The notes beneath the pieces were generated by a model that was not told the DNA's origin, did not search any database, and was given only the letters and a program-made list of their open reading frames with translations. This document shows, piece by piece, positions 42,746 through 53,524 of a DNA stretch of 64,000 nucleotides. A program made the position numbers and the translations under genes. The DNA comes from Brachypterus glaber (taxonomy: Eukaryota > Arthropoda > Insecta > Coleoptera > Kateretidae): positions 34,348,393 to 34,412,392 of the forward strand of contig OY294051.1 of NCBI GenBank assembly GCA_958510825.1. The letters run 5' to 3'. Positions within the stretch are counted from its first letter, which is position 1; each line of letters opens with the position of its first letter.

Positions 42746-43037
42746 GGCTGTGTTCAATGAAAATAGGAAAACTCATCGAAAACTGTCAAATCACTACTGA
42801 ACGCTATGAACAGTTTCGATTGACAGATGTGGCTGAATCATTCCTTCTTAACGTTTTGAGATGATTACCTACTTTTAATTGATTTTATAAAACCGCGGGA
42901 ATGTACTTTTTATGGGTATTTCTAACCTCAAATGGTGGTTGTGACAAGTGACAGATAATAGCCGTTCAGCAGTTTGCTAGCAAAATTTATCATTTTATGA
43001 CTTTTGGTTAGTTTTGCTGTTTCCATGGAACGCAGCC
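42746..43037. mobile_element. MITE with GGCTGTGTTCAATGAAAA ends
   Basis: The left end GGCTGTGTTCAATGAAAA is inverted at the right as TTTCCATGGAACGCAGCC (four mismatches). About 290 bp, with no ORF. The ends resemble hAT-type TIRs, but the duplication could not be read. Confidence 0.65.
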
Positions 43038-43110
43038 AACGGAAATAAAAAAAAACAGTAGTGATAATTTCTGATAAATGTTCAAAATGTTCAAAATTAC
43101 ATTATAACGA

Positions 43111-43336
43111 TTAGGGAAGTATTACGTAACGCAAATTGTACCAAAATTCTTATACTATATACCCCGTTTTTCTCGTTATTAAAGGCTGTAAAGATTTATT
43201 ATTTCGGCTACCCCCCCAAATAGGGAGGGGGGGTTTTAATATGAAATCCCTACGGCCTTTAATAACGCGGAAACCGGGGTATGAAGTGTGAATTTTGGTA
43301 CAATGTGAGTTACGTAATACTTGAACGTGCCCTTAA
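43111..43336. mobile_element. Palindromic MITE M5, copy 1
   Basis: Arms: AGTATTACGTAACGCAAATT.GTACCAAAATTC and GAATTTTGGTACAATGTGAG.TTACGTAATACTTGAACG. The centre has CTACCCCCCCAAATAGGGAG. Related ends occur at 13470 and 58990-59135. Confidence 0.8.
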
Positions 43337-43868
43337 CTATAATTAAAAAGAGTAAATATTACCCCACCTTCCCGTATATTGGTCAAAAACAAAAAATCAA
43401 ACAAGTTCAAGGATCATTATTTTATTATTTTTTGGACCAAATAAATTAGACTTTGTCCGAAGACTACTTTATTTATGTCTGGATATCTGTAACTAATAGC
43501 TTATCGATTTTCTATAGAATCTTTAGAAATATGTATTTTAAATAATGACCAATGTCCAATGTCCACTTAATCATGCTGTTGACTCTTTTTATTCTTGTAA
43601 GTACCATCTGCATCCTTATTGATCCTTAAAATACATATTTACTAGAAACAGAGAAGGATGTTCTCAATTCAACTACATATTTACTTGCCAACTTGTACCT
43701 ACTTACTCGCATTGAATAGTTATAGTCTAAGAGCTGGTGGTAACAATTTTAATTTAATTATTTTCTCCCGGCTGCACTTTATATATGTCTATAATCACCA
43801 GATTGTAAAAAAAAAGTCCCATTGAGAAAGAAAAAAAGGTACACTACCTAAAGTTCTCGGATAGAAAT
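43337..43868. other. AT-rich DNA, probably intronic
   Basis: No gene or repeat partner recognised. Confidence 0.4.
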
Positions 43869-44902
43869 GTTTTTGCTAAAAATCGGAATGCATCAAAAAT
43901 AGATTTTTTATTTTTTTCCAAAATGTTCTTCTTTCTCGATTTTTTTTATATAAACTACAGGGGAAAGTATTTTTATGTTAGTATACATATCGACTTTCAA
44001 TATTCATCATCATCATCAAATTCGATTTTACCAATTTTAAAAGTAATCCCCCAAAACAAAAACAAAAAGTTATGGGGGGTTAAACATAAAAAAATAAAAA
44101 AGCTATCCTTTACAATTTTTTTTAAAAAAATTTTCGTTTTCGCAAAAAGAAAATTAAAAAAAAAGTTGACGAATTAAAAAAAAATTCTTTGATTTTTTTT
44201 GAATTTTTTGTTTTTTGAAAATAGTAAAATAAAAAAATTGAAAAATGTTGAAAAATTTTATTTTTTTTTTATTTTTTTTTAACATTAAATTTTATTTGGG
44301 AAAATTCAATATACCATTTACTGTGAATAGTATATAATAGAATGCGTCGCATTACATATCTTCACGGCTTTGTTATTCATTCTATCAAACTTTTTAATTT
44401 TTTCTAATTTTCCTCACCCTAATATTGATTTAAGTGAATTAGATTTTGATAATTGATCACGTACGTACGTATTACCCGAAAGGTACAATATAATGAAAAT
44501 TCCTAAGGGTGCTAAACTGAATTTTAGGTACAATAGATAGGTATTTCTGAGTTTCCACTCCATTGAAAACGTCCTATAAATCTGTGAAATTAGAAGTTCG
44601 GGTTTGCACTGGGATTTCAAAAAAAAACTCTATAAATTAAATAATGATTAATTAATTGTGTTGGTTTCAAAAAAAAAAATAACAGTTTTTCTTTCATAGA
44701 AGACATAGTTCAAGATATTTTCCTACGATTCTCCATAAAAATGACATTTAGCACACTCTTTTATTCTTTAGAAAACGTCTCATATCGCACTAGTTTGATA
44801 CTTATGTATGGAGGTTTGCCTAATTTTATTTAGATATTTACCTCGTAGATTCTACGAATTTTATTCACCTTGTTTTATAAACCATTTTCCACCTTGCACA
44901 CA
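43869..44902 (+). repeat. 1034-bp tandem duplication, copy 1
   Basis: Starts GTTTTTGCTAAAAATCGGAA. Its neighbour matches at essentially every base; one difference seen is ATAATAGAATG here against ATAATGGAATG in copy 2. The unit includes the 3' half of repeat S (ending TATCTTCACGGCTT at 44357-44370). Frames of 84 and 68 codons occur in both copies only because the DNA is duplicated. Confidence 0.95.
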
Positions 44903-45936
44903 GTTTTTGCTAAAAATCGGAATGCATCAAAAATAGATTTTTTATTTTTTTCCAAAATGTTCTTCTTTCTCGATTTTTTTTATATAAACTACAGGGGAAA
45001 GTATTTTTATGTTAGTATACATATCGACTTTCAATATTCATCATCATCATCAAATTCGATTTTACCAATTTTAAAAGTAATCCCCCAAAACAAAAACAAA
45101 AAGTTATGGGGGGTTAAACATAAAAAAATAAAAAAGCTATCCTTTACAATTTTTTTTAAAAAAATTTTCGTTTTCGCAAAAAGAAAATTAAAAAAAAAGT
45201 TGACGAATTAAAAAAAAATTCTTTGATTTTTTTTGAATTTTTTGTTTTTTGAAAATAGTAAAATAAAAAAATTGAAAAATGTTGAAAAATTTTATTTTTT
45301 TTTTATTTTTTTTTAACATTAAATTTTATTTGGGAAAATTCAATATACCATTTACTGTGAATAGTATATAATGGAATGCGTCGCATTACATATCTTCACG
45401 GCTTTGTTATTCATTCTATCAAACTTTTTAATTTTTTCTAATTTTCCTCACCCTAATATTGATTTAAGTGAATTAGATTTTGATAATTGATCACGTACGT
45501 ACGTATTACCCGAAAGGTACAATATAATGAAAATTCCTAAGGGTGCTAAACTGAATTTTAGGTACAATAGATAGGTATTTCTGAGTTTCCACTCCATTGA
45601 AAACGTCCTATAAATCTGTGAAATTAGAAGTTCGGGTTTGCACTGGGATTTCAAAAAAAAACTCTATAAATTAAATAATGATTAATTAATTGTGTTGGTT
45701 TCAAAAAAAAAAATAACAGTTTTTCTTTCATAGAAGACATAGTTCAAGATATTTTCCTACGATTCTCCATAAAAATGACATTTAGCACACTCTTTTATTC
45801 TTTAGAAAACGTCTCATATCGCACTAGTTTGATACTTATGTATGGAGGTTTGCCTAATTTTATTTAGATATTTACCTCGTAGATTCTACGAATTTTATTC
45901 ACCTTGTTTTATAAACCATTTTCCACCTTGCACCAC
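44903..45936 (+). repeat. 1034-bp tandem duplication, copy 2
   Basis: Same content as copy 1, at an offset of 1034 bp; identity ends at 45933. It may reflect a young duplication or an assembly artefact. Confidence 0.95.
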
Positions 45937-46449
45937 AGCCTTTTATATCTTTTAAGTGTCTTAAGGGCAGAAATTTCCAACTTTATTAATTCCAAAAAAC
46001 TTCTAAATTTCAAGAATTAAGGGAGTCTTCCCCCAATCCATCAATGGCTACGGCACTGATTGCAATTATATAATTTTTCCAATATTCTCTTATAGACAAA
46101 CAAGGCCCTTTTCTGGTACAATTGCTCAATTATCGTAAAACAGGCAGAAATAACTAATAAAATACGATTTTTACGCATAAAATTCGTTTTCCAATTCGTG
46201 CGTGACGAATTAACTGTCATGTTGTCATGTTCGTTAGTTTTATATGAAAATGTAATTATTATTATGTTCTCTATTAATTCAAAAACGCAACTTTTTTTTC
46301 CATTTTTTTGTACTCTTTTTTTAGAGACCATTAATAAATTAATCTACAATAAATTTGATAATTTTGTATTTTATGTACAATGTAATTTTACATTATCATG
46401 CACATTTTTATGTTCATTATTCTGTATACTGCTATATTTATACTTTGAC
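45937..46449. other. AT-rich DNA, nothing recognised
   Basis: No gene or repeat partner seen. Overlapping frames on both strands (46041-46530) have no domain. Confidence 0.4.
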
Positions 46450-46625
46450 GTACGTATCTGTAGCTACGGGAAATATGTTTGGAATGTGTGTGCAAGTGGG
46501 AGGCCCGTTGCAGGCACGCACGCCTTATAACGCTTTTAACGGAAAGAAGAGAGCGCGAATGATTCCTCCACCTTTCGTAGGAGACTTTGTTTCATGCGGA
46601 GAACTTTATGTATGTCGTGGAGAGT
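46450..46625 (+). repeat. G+C-richer repeat G, copy 1
   Basis: GCTACGGGAAATATGTTTGG, AATGTGTGTGCAAGTGGGA, GGCACGCACGCCTTATAACG and GCGAATGATTCCTCC all recur in order at 49752-49913. A frame is open here but broken in the other copy. Class unknown; a transposon leader or a duplicated exon are possible. Confidence 0.7.
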
Positions 46626-46976
46626 TGAGACCCCTGATCAAGAATCGAGACTTTTTTACTCTTTTTATGAAACTACCTACACACAAGTTATAAAAATAAA
46701 GAATTATTGCCAGTAATAAATAGGTTGTCTGGCATACTGTGGGGATGTGAGATGCGTGATCTTAGTCGTCTATGACCACTGGTTTTCCAACCCTAGAGGA
46801 TGTCGAGAGTCAGACTTTCAGAGTCTTGAAAATTAAGACGTAACAAGATGTTAATCAACAATCATCTTGTTTTAAAAACCGAGACTCAACAAAAGAATTT
46901 CCGTTTCTTTCGTACTTCATTACTTTCCATAACTGAGGCTGATACGCGTGCCGGCGAGCACATATCACCAAACTTC
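46626..46976. other. Unassigned G+C-average DNA
   Basis: Base composition is more balanced than the surroundings and lacks long A/T runs, but no open frame or repeat partner is recognised. Confidence 0.4.
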
Positions 46977-46989
46977 AGGACGTACTGTA

Positions 46990-47181
46990 GTTTAGTTTAG
47001 TTCAGTGCGGGGTTCACTATCCTCAACACCTGGTCCTTAGGGACCTTTGTGTTAACCGCATAGATCTCCTCATAACATTCCTGTTTCTTTTAAAAAGTAC
47101 AGGTACGGTTTCAGGGGAGTATTCATGATCTCGTTTGGTTCCAGCGAGTCGTTCTCAAAGTACCTCCATTTTAGGCCTATT
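46990..47181 (-). mobile_element. 5'-truncated LINE, 3' terminal fragment
   Basis: A 13-bp duplication, AGGACGTACTGTA, at 46977-46989 and 47182-47194 flanks 192 bp. On the minus strand the fragment has the last 37 codons of an ORF2, about 70 bases of 3' UTR, and a tail of TAAAC repeats. Confidence 0.88.
47070..47181 (-). pseudogene. LINE ORF2 last 37 codons
   Basis: Reads IGLKWRYFENDSLEPNEI then PLKPYLYFLKETGML and a TGA. The ending 'L.FLK.TG' is the usual finish of I/R1-like ORF2 proteins, comparable with FIERTGRF in the fragment at 24.8 kb. Too short to assign a clade. Confidence 0.7.
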
Positions 47182-47194
47182 AGGACGTACTGTA

Positions 47195-48626
47195 TATTAT
47201 GCGATTTTTTTAGCAAAACGCTAAAAATATATTACATTTTAAGTAGCCAAAATTTGCCAATGAATAACTTACTAAAACTGCCATTATCATGTCTGCAGTA
47301 ATAATTTGTAACTAAAATTCGAAATTATTATTTTAACAGTCAGTTATTTGTCTAGTACTTTAAGGTTTATGTTGAATAATATAGGTTCATTAAAATAGCA
47401 TAGTGATAAAGGACAAAAAGCCATAACCCATTGAGGAAGTTACACCCACATAAAGATAGTTATATAGTTTTGTATAATATGTTTTTAATTATGTTATGTC
47501 TATGCATAACATTTCATAAAATTATAAATTCTATTACTTAAAGTAACTGCTCGCTAGTTTTATGAATTATTTCAAATCATAAAACATATTTTAACCCTTT
47601 AGCGTTTTCGGGGAATATTTGCAAAATATGTAAGTATAAACGTCTAGAAAAATTTGATTCTAGTTGTTTATTTTCTTTTTAAATGTTGACCAAGTTTAAG
47701 CAAGATACATCTTTCTTAATATTTATATGTAGCAAAATTTATGGATTATGGATCCAAACAAAAAGTCCAATATGTATGAATTAGGAGAGGCCTTGGTCTA
47801 ATTATAATTAAATTATCCAATATATCTATATAGGGAGAATTCCGTTTTGCCCTATAGGGAAAATTCCGGAACCTTACTCAATTTTCTTCTGTTTCTTCTT
47901 TGTATCAAAACTTGGGATTTACTTTAGACGTACACCTCAACATGGAATAATGTGCTCCAAACGGTTTTTATGCAAAACAAACAATACTTTCATATTATTT
48001 CAAATTATTTTGCTATGAAGGGTTTTCATATCGGAAAAAACAATGGTTTTATGTCACTTTTAATGTCAAAAATAATTAAAATATACTTGTGCAGTAGTTA
48101 ACTAAAGGTTACTAATAAAATATTTTTATGGCAACATTTTACTAAAGGTTACTAATAAAATATTTTTATGGCAACATTTTACTATTTCTTTCTTTAATAA
48201 AAATTATATAATTTATAAAACAAGAAGTAGGTACTGGCGCAAAAAATATTTTCTACTATAAAAAACGCATTTTTGCTTAAAAAAGGTCATAAAACCAAAA
48301 TGTGCAATAAAGAATTCTCAGTTTTTTTACTAAATTAATGCTTACTTATTTTGTTTGACCCTGAAAAAAAAACCAAATGGGGCCAATTCTGACACGTAAT
48401 TCATCCATTTTTCTATTATTCTACATCGAATTTATTGAATTTGGAATATACCCTGTAAAAAATGGGTGTAAGTTAAAGAGTAATACTAAATCCAAAAAAC
48501 TTATATATTTAAACCAAATTTTTTACTGTTTTATAGGAAATATAACTGAATCTTTAAATTAATCTTTTTTTATTTTTTATCTTTTTTTACTTATTTATTT
48601 ATACATATTGTTTTACAAGTTACAAA
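47195..48626. other. AT-rich DNA, no gene seen
   Basis: Holds a 40-bp tandem duplication at 48101-48180 and TTAACCCTTTAGCG at 47591, a possible lone TTAA-element end. No gene is supported. Confidence 0.45.
48101..48180 (+). repeat. 40-bp tandem duplication
   Basis: ACTAAAGGTTACTAATAAAA plus the next 20 bases occur twice, at 48101 and 48141, with no differences seen. Confidence 0.95.
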
Positions 48627-49346
48627 TACAGGGTGATCATTAACTGCCATGCCAAAATTTAAGATTCTACATCCAATAATATGAAAAAAAGCTTCTATAA
48701 AGGTTGGTTTGAAAATGAGCCCTAAGGGAGCTACAGCCCTTCGAAGATGACATATTGAATGGGGAACAAAAAAAAGCATCAATAAAACTTTAGAACTGCA
48801 GGGTGATTCTTCATTTAAAACTCAGCAAAAAATTATTCTTCACCAAAACACCGAAATTTAATATTAAAGGAGTAATAGCCTTTTAAAAAGTAACATTTTT
48901 GGTGGCACAAAATGTTACTTTCTCTTAATTCATTTTTTTTGAAAACTTTTGCTCCTACAGTGTTACACTATATGACATTTTTATGTATTTTTACTCAAGG
49001 AATCTATATTTTTTACAAAAAATCCAAAAAAAGCACATAAAAAAGTTTGGGGCAAAAATGTCTTAAGCCTAATACATTTTTCCGTCTAGGCACGCCTCTG
49101 GATAAACTCAAAAATATAAATAAACATAAACTTATTGACCTTATTAATACTAGTATACATGCAAAAGCTCGTCGCTCTAGCCTAAAGGGTACCATAGTTA
49201 TTAATTAAAAATCTTATTTTTATTACAATTTTAATGGGCCATAGCTCCCTTAGGGCTCATACCGGACCAACCTTTATAGGAACTTTTTTTGATTATTTTG
49301 GAAGTAGAATCTTAAATTTTGTATGCCAGTTATTGATCACCCTGTA
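48627..49346. mobile_element. Tc1/mariner-type MITE, 720 bp
   Basis: Starts TACAGGGTGATCATTAACTG and ends with the complement (CAGTTATTGATCACCCTGTA). The TIRs are about 120 bp with mismatches and include CTATAAAGGTTGG / CCAACCTTTATAG. A TA at each end fits mariner targeting. Internal pieces relate to repeat R (GGGAGCTACAGCCC; CATAGCTCCCTTAGGGC). No transposase. Confidence 0.8.
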
Positions 49347-49751
49347 TATAGAAATTGTTACAAAGTATAAAAATGATAAACTTCTAAAATTAAGAAACTA
49401 TATAGGTACTGATGGTTATGGTTATTAGGGTGGAGGGTATCTATCTAAACGCACTTAGGCCACTAAGCTGGGCCCATTGTACTACCTCCCTTTTTGTGAG
49501 TGAGTTTACGAACTCTATCTTTAGTTCTATGAGTTACTAGAGTTTACGAACTCTATATATAGTTAAACGTATTAAATACGTAACTAATAGTTACATACTA
49601 GGTTTGTTCGAGTTTCACTAAATTTAATTCTGAAATGTTGGTTGGTTGGCTATTTTAAGTCACGTGGTAACCAGGATTAAACCTCTATTGGTCAGAACCA
49701 GTTCTGAACAGTTCATAACTTGAAACCCGAATAATCTTAATGATATAGTTT
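49347..49751. other. Unassigned DNA with small direct repeats
   Basis: TTTACGAACTCTATCTTTAG and TTTACGAACTCTATATATAG form a short direct repeat near 49504 and 49544. Nothing else is recognised. Confidence 0.4.
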
Positions 49752-49913
49752 GACGCACGGTTCTGTGGCTACGGGAAATATGTTTGGAATGTGTGTGCAA
49801 GTGGGAAGCCCGATGTAGGCACGCACGCCTTATAACGCTCTTGAAGAAAAGAAGAGAACGCGAATGATTCCTCCCCCTTACATCAGATACTTTCTTTCAT
49901 GCGGATAACTATA
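49752..49913 (+). repeat. G+C-richer repeat G, copy 2
   Basis: Partner of 46450-46625, roughly 80% identical by eye. Confidence 0.7.
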
Positions 49914-50320
49914 TAAATACATAAAATGGATAGGTATTACTAACCTATTTATAGTACAGTAAAATTTTAATTAAGTTGGCAAAATTACACCTGGTATTGT
50001 AATAAAAATATCGTGCATTGCTCTATTAAAAAGTTATTTGCACGGAATTTATTGCCTATTTATACGCAGAATAATAAGAAGTTCATATTAACACGCTTAT
50101 GTAGGCTCAATCTGGTTAAATTAGCATTTTTATTAGTTCTTTATTTTCTGAGATTTAATTTTTATAATGCAGGAAGTTTAATATATTGTTGTACAACTAG
50201 TATCGTAATGATAATAAGAGAATAATAATAATTCTAGAATAATAATTATTATTCTAGGAAGATCGTACACTGGCAAAAATACCCAAAACCAAACATACAA
50301 AACGATAAAAAAATTACATA

Positions 50321-51047
50321 TACCGGGTGTCCCAACTCTATTTACCCAGCGATTTTCTCCAAAACTAAAAGAGATAATCAAGTTCTGCGAAAACCATCTT
50401 AAATTAAACAACTTAAACTATCTTTTAGCATATATTTGATACTTTCAGCTCTTAAAATATGGGCAGGGGGCATGGGGGCGAAGTTTTTTTTAATGGAAAG
50501 GGGGGTCGTGTGATACATTATTTTAAAGGAAATAAAATTCTCTATTGGACTGTATATTTTTTAATTTCTTAAACTATTTTTTAAGGTTTTGATTCTTTAA
50601 TTTTTTGTACCAAAAATGCGATTTTTTAAGTTTTTTTTTGTAAATTTTTATTTATGTCAATTAAAATTAGTTTAAAAGTATAATTTATTTTTTTTCACCA
50701 TGAAATTAGTAACTTTTAAAAAATTGTTTGATTTTTTTTAGAGTAATTTTGACAAAAATACCCATTTTCAACGCCATTTTTAAACCCAAAAAAAAAATTA
50801 AAAAATTAAAAAATATATAGTTAAATGGACAATTTAATAAGCTTTAAAATGATCTATCACACGACCCCCCTCCATTAAAAAAAATGTCCCCTGATGCCCC
50901 CCTGCCCACATTTTAAGAGCTGAAAGTATCAAATATATGCTAAAAGATAATTTAAGTTGTCTTATTTAAGATGGTTTTCGCAGAATTTGATTATCTCTTT
51001 AAGTTTTCGAGAAAATCGTTGGGAAAATAGAGTTGGGACACCCAGTA
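50321..51047. mobile_element. Palindromic MITE, family M3, copy 2
   Basis: Left end TACCGGGTGTCCCAACTCTA, right end GAGTTGGGACACCCAGTA. The arms match 24918-25632 throughout, including GAGATAATCAAGTTCTGCG and AGCTGAAAGTATCAAATATA. The immediate flanks TACATA and TATGTA are also inverted. Confidence 0.9.
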
Positions 51048-51711
51048 TATGTAAAACCAAGCTTAGTAAATTTTATGTTATTTACTCCGTAAATTAAGAT
51101 GATTGCAACACAAGCCTTACATTGTATTTTGAATATGATCTTAATTTGATCATAAAAAGTATATTGCTATAAAACTTAGTTGGTAGTCAATAAGCAAAGG
51201 GTTTTCGTCTAACGCTAATTGTAAATCAAAAGAAAAACTATAAAAGTTGTTTTTAATGTGATTTTCCTTCTTTCAAAAATTAATGTTCTTTATTTGAAAT
51301 TGTAGACGAAGCATGTCATACTATTTTGCAAACAACTAGTTACATGTATGCTACTTAGTTTGAATGAAGGCTAATTATAGCTCTAAGTTAGTATACTGTA
51401 CCTATGTTTTGTCGTCGATCTAACAAAACATCCAAGCATCTCTAAACATCTTAGGGTGATCCTTATTGTGTACTACGAGAACAAACAATTTGAAAATTAA
51501 GTAATAAATGGTCTTCCAACAAGAGGTATCATTTTAAATTAAGAGAACACCGCAGTTTTTTGTGAAAATTTTCATGTGATAAAGGATAAAGGATAAAGGA
51601 TAAAGGATAAATGATAAAGGATATTCTGTAAGATTTCCAAGAGTAGTCGCGACCTAACTCTACCCTCCGATATATCTACTATAATACATATAATTCTATA
51701 ATAAAATAAAT
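51048..51711. other. AT-rich DNA with (GATAAAG)n
   Basis: A (GATAAAG)n run lies at 51575-51621. No gene is supported. Confidence 0.5.
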
Positions 51712-52384
51712 CTACTATGGTCTGTTTTTTCAAGCATGATAGTAAATTAAAAATCGGACAGTGAATATTTTCAAAACAGATTCGAATATTGGATGTGCGA
51801 ATATACTGCGTAGTTTATTTTATAAAACGTAACTATATAAAGTAAAACGTATTTGTATTTCAGCATATATATGTATTTAAAATAGGCCTAGCGCTTTCGA
51901 TCAAAAGATCATCTTCAGGGCTTAGCTTCGTCAGAGCTGATTACAACAGAATTAAATATGGGAACATCACAGTTAAAAAGTTGCACAGATTAAAATAATA
52001 AATATATAAATAACAAAATCTTTTGACATAATGTCAAAAGATTTTGTTATTTATATATTTATTATTTTAATCTGTGCAACTTTTTAACTGTGATGTTCCC
52101 ATATTTTTAATCTACCTCTCATTCTGTTGTAATCAGCTCTGACGAAGCTAAGCCCTGAAGATGATCTTTTGATCGAAAGCGCTAGGCCTATTTTAAATAC
52201 ATATATATGCTGAAATACAAATTCGTTTTACTTTATTCTACACAGCATACAAGTCAAAAATTAAATATTTTTTTACCTAACTATATTCTGTACAAAAACA
52301 TATACTATTCAAAACTGTTGTAAAATTGTTTACTGTGCGATTTTTAATTTACTATCTTGCTTGAAAAAACAGACCATAGTAGTA
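51712..52384. mobile_element. MITE H, copy 2, split by a palindrome
   Basis: Outer ends TACTATGGTCTGTTTTTTCA and GAAAAAACAGACCATAGTA match the copy at 7852-8060. The inner 400 bp (51836-52236) is an unrelated palindrome. Confidence 0.82.
51836..52236. mobile_element. 400-bp palindrome with hammerhead-like core motifs
   Basis: Arms meet near 52030 (TTTTGACAT / ATGTCAAAA) and match over about 190 bases, apart from a 15-base gap. Each arm carries CCCTGAAGATGATC, a TTTT loop, GATCGAAAGCGC (plus strand about 52154-52180; minus strand about 51890-51918). CTGAAGA, a short stem and GAAA are in hammerhead-ribozyme order. Penelope-like retroelements are known to carry hammerheads, which is one possible source. 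Stem III and the cleavage site were not established. Confidence 0.55.
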
Positions 52385-53155
52385 AAAAAAATAATATATA
52401 AACCGCGGTATATAATTAATATTATTTTTCATAGGAACACTCTAATAATCGCTTAAAGCATAGCATAACGTAGTTGTTTCACCTGTTTCGAAGGAAAACC
52501 CCAAAACAGAAACTTCCTGGCTCGAGTTGTGTGTTCCAAATATTGCCTCCGAAGACGCAAAAACCGCAATGCACAGTCACTGATCTACACGATACACTAA
52601 TGGTACAAGTTTTACCAACTTAAAAATAAATAGTTTGAAATGGGGAGTGAAATTCCCTTAAGCTTTGTTCCGAAGGTAGATTACCAGGTCATTTCGGGGT
52701 CTTAATTGCAAAATTGCAGTGTTTACAAAGTTTTCGAATAAAATCATTAGGTAGAAGCATTATTGCTTTGTATAAGAGGACTTTTTCTTCCTATCCACCG
52801 GACGGTAGATTTTACGATCCTCATATTACTATATTAAAAAATCTTACAAATAGCACTTTTCATTTATGTTTAAAAATTTTAAAATTAAAGAGAACTTTGT
52901 TATAGTATAATATTATAGCGACGATCTGTTTGTTGGTAAAGTTTATAAACTTTGGTTATTCTATTTCACTTTCCTAAAAGCAACTTTTTTAGACTTTCTA
53001 TTCATTATTCTTAAGAAGCCCAAAATTAAAACAAATAAAAGAAAAAGTCCAATAAATTTTAAATTTTCAGAAAAATTAAATTTAGTAAAAGAAATATTTA
53101 TACCAATTCATAAACAAAAAAGCTCTAGGGGTGCATCCGAGTGCACTGACAGCTT
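52385..53155. other. Unassigned DNA
   Basis: Slightly richer G+C from 52480 to 52720. No open frame, splice-bounded exon or repeat partner was recognised. Confidence 0.4.
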
Positions 53156-53159
53156 AAAG

Positions 53160-53430
53160 TCGTATTTCGCTAACTTTAAACGCCTCGACCAAAAAACGAG
53201 ATTTATATATGGGTTGCCTTTGCATCAAGACCGATTGATCCACCTGCCAGTTCGAGGTCATATTTGCCGACTTTTGAACTTCTCGACCTAGAAACATGAA
53301 ATTTGTTAAGGTTCTCTTTGCAATAATAAACATGACAGTTCAAGGTCCTGTTTTCCAACTTTCAAACGCCATAACCAAGGAATTTGGTGTGGGTTGTTTT
53401 GCAACAAACTCACCTGTCAATAGTGTTCCA
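53160..53430 (+). repeat. Three diverged tandem units, about 90-110 bp
   Basis: Each unit has a word like AACTTTAAACGCCTCGACC, then a GAAATTTG-like AT word, a GGTT..CTTTGCAA word, and a TGCCAGTTCGAGGTC word. Units start near 53173, 53268 and 53358. Decay is strong. Confidence 0.6.
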
Positions 53431-53469
53431 TAAAGAACTTTCACTTCAGGTTTAGACAGTGTTTATGAA

Positions 53470-53520
53470 TTTTTAATTTCCGCTCGTCTCTTACTGCTAG
53501 AGACATCTTCAGGGATTAAT
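53470..53520 (-). ncRNA. Degenerate hammerhead-like motif
   Basis: On the minus strand CCCTGAAGATGTCTCT is followed by a loop, AGAGAC, GAGCG and GAAAT. A 6-bp stem (GTCTCT/AGAGAC) closes the hairpin after CTGAAGA. The extra GAGCG before GAAA breaks the canonical core, so activity is doubtful. Confidence 0.3.
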
Positions 53521-53524
53521 CTAA

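Noticed and set aside
43923..44177. 84-codon frame also present as 113 codons at 44870
   Set aside because: Its repetition is explained by the 1034-bp duplication. The product is lysine/phenylalanine-rich from A/T runs.
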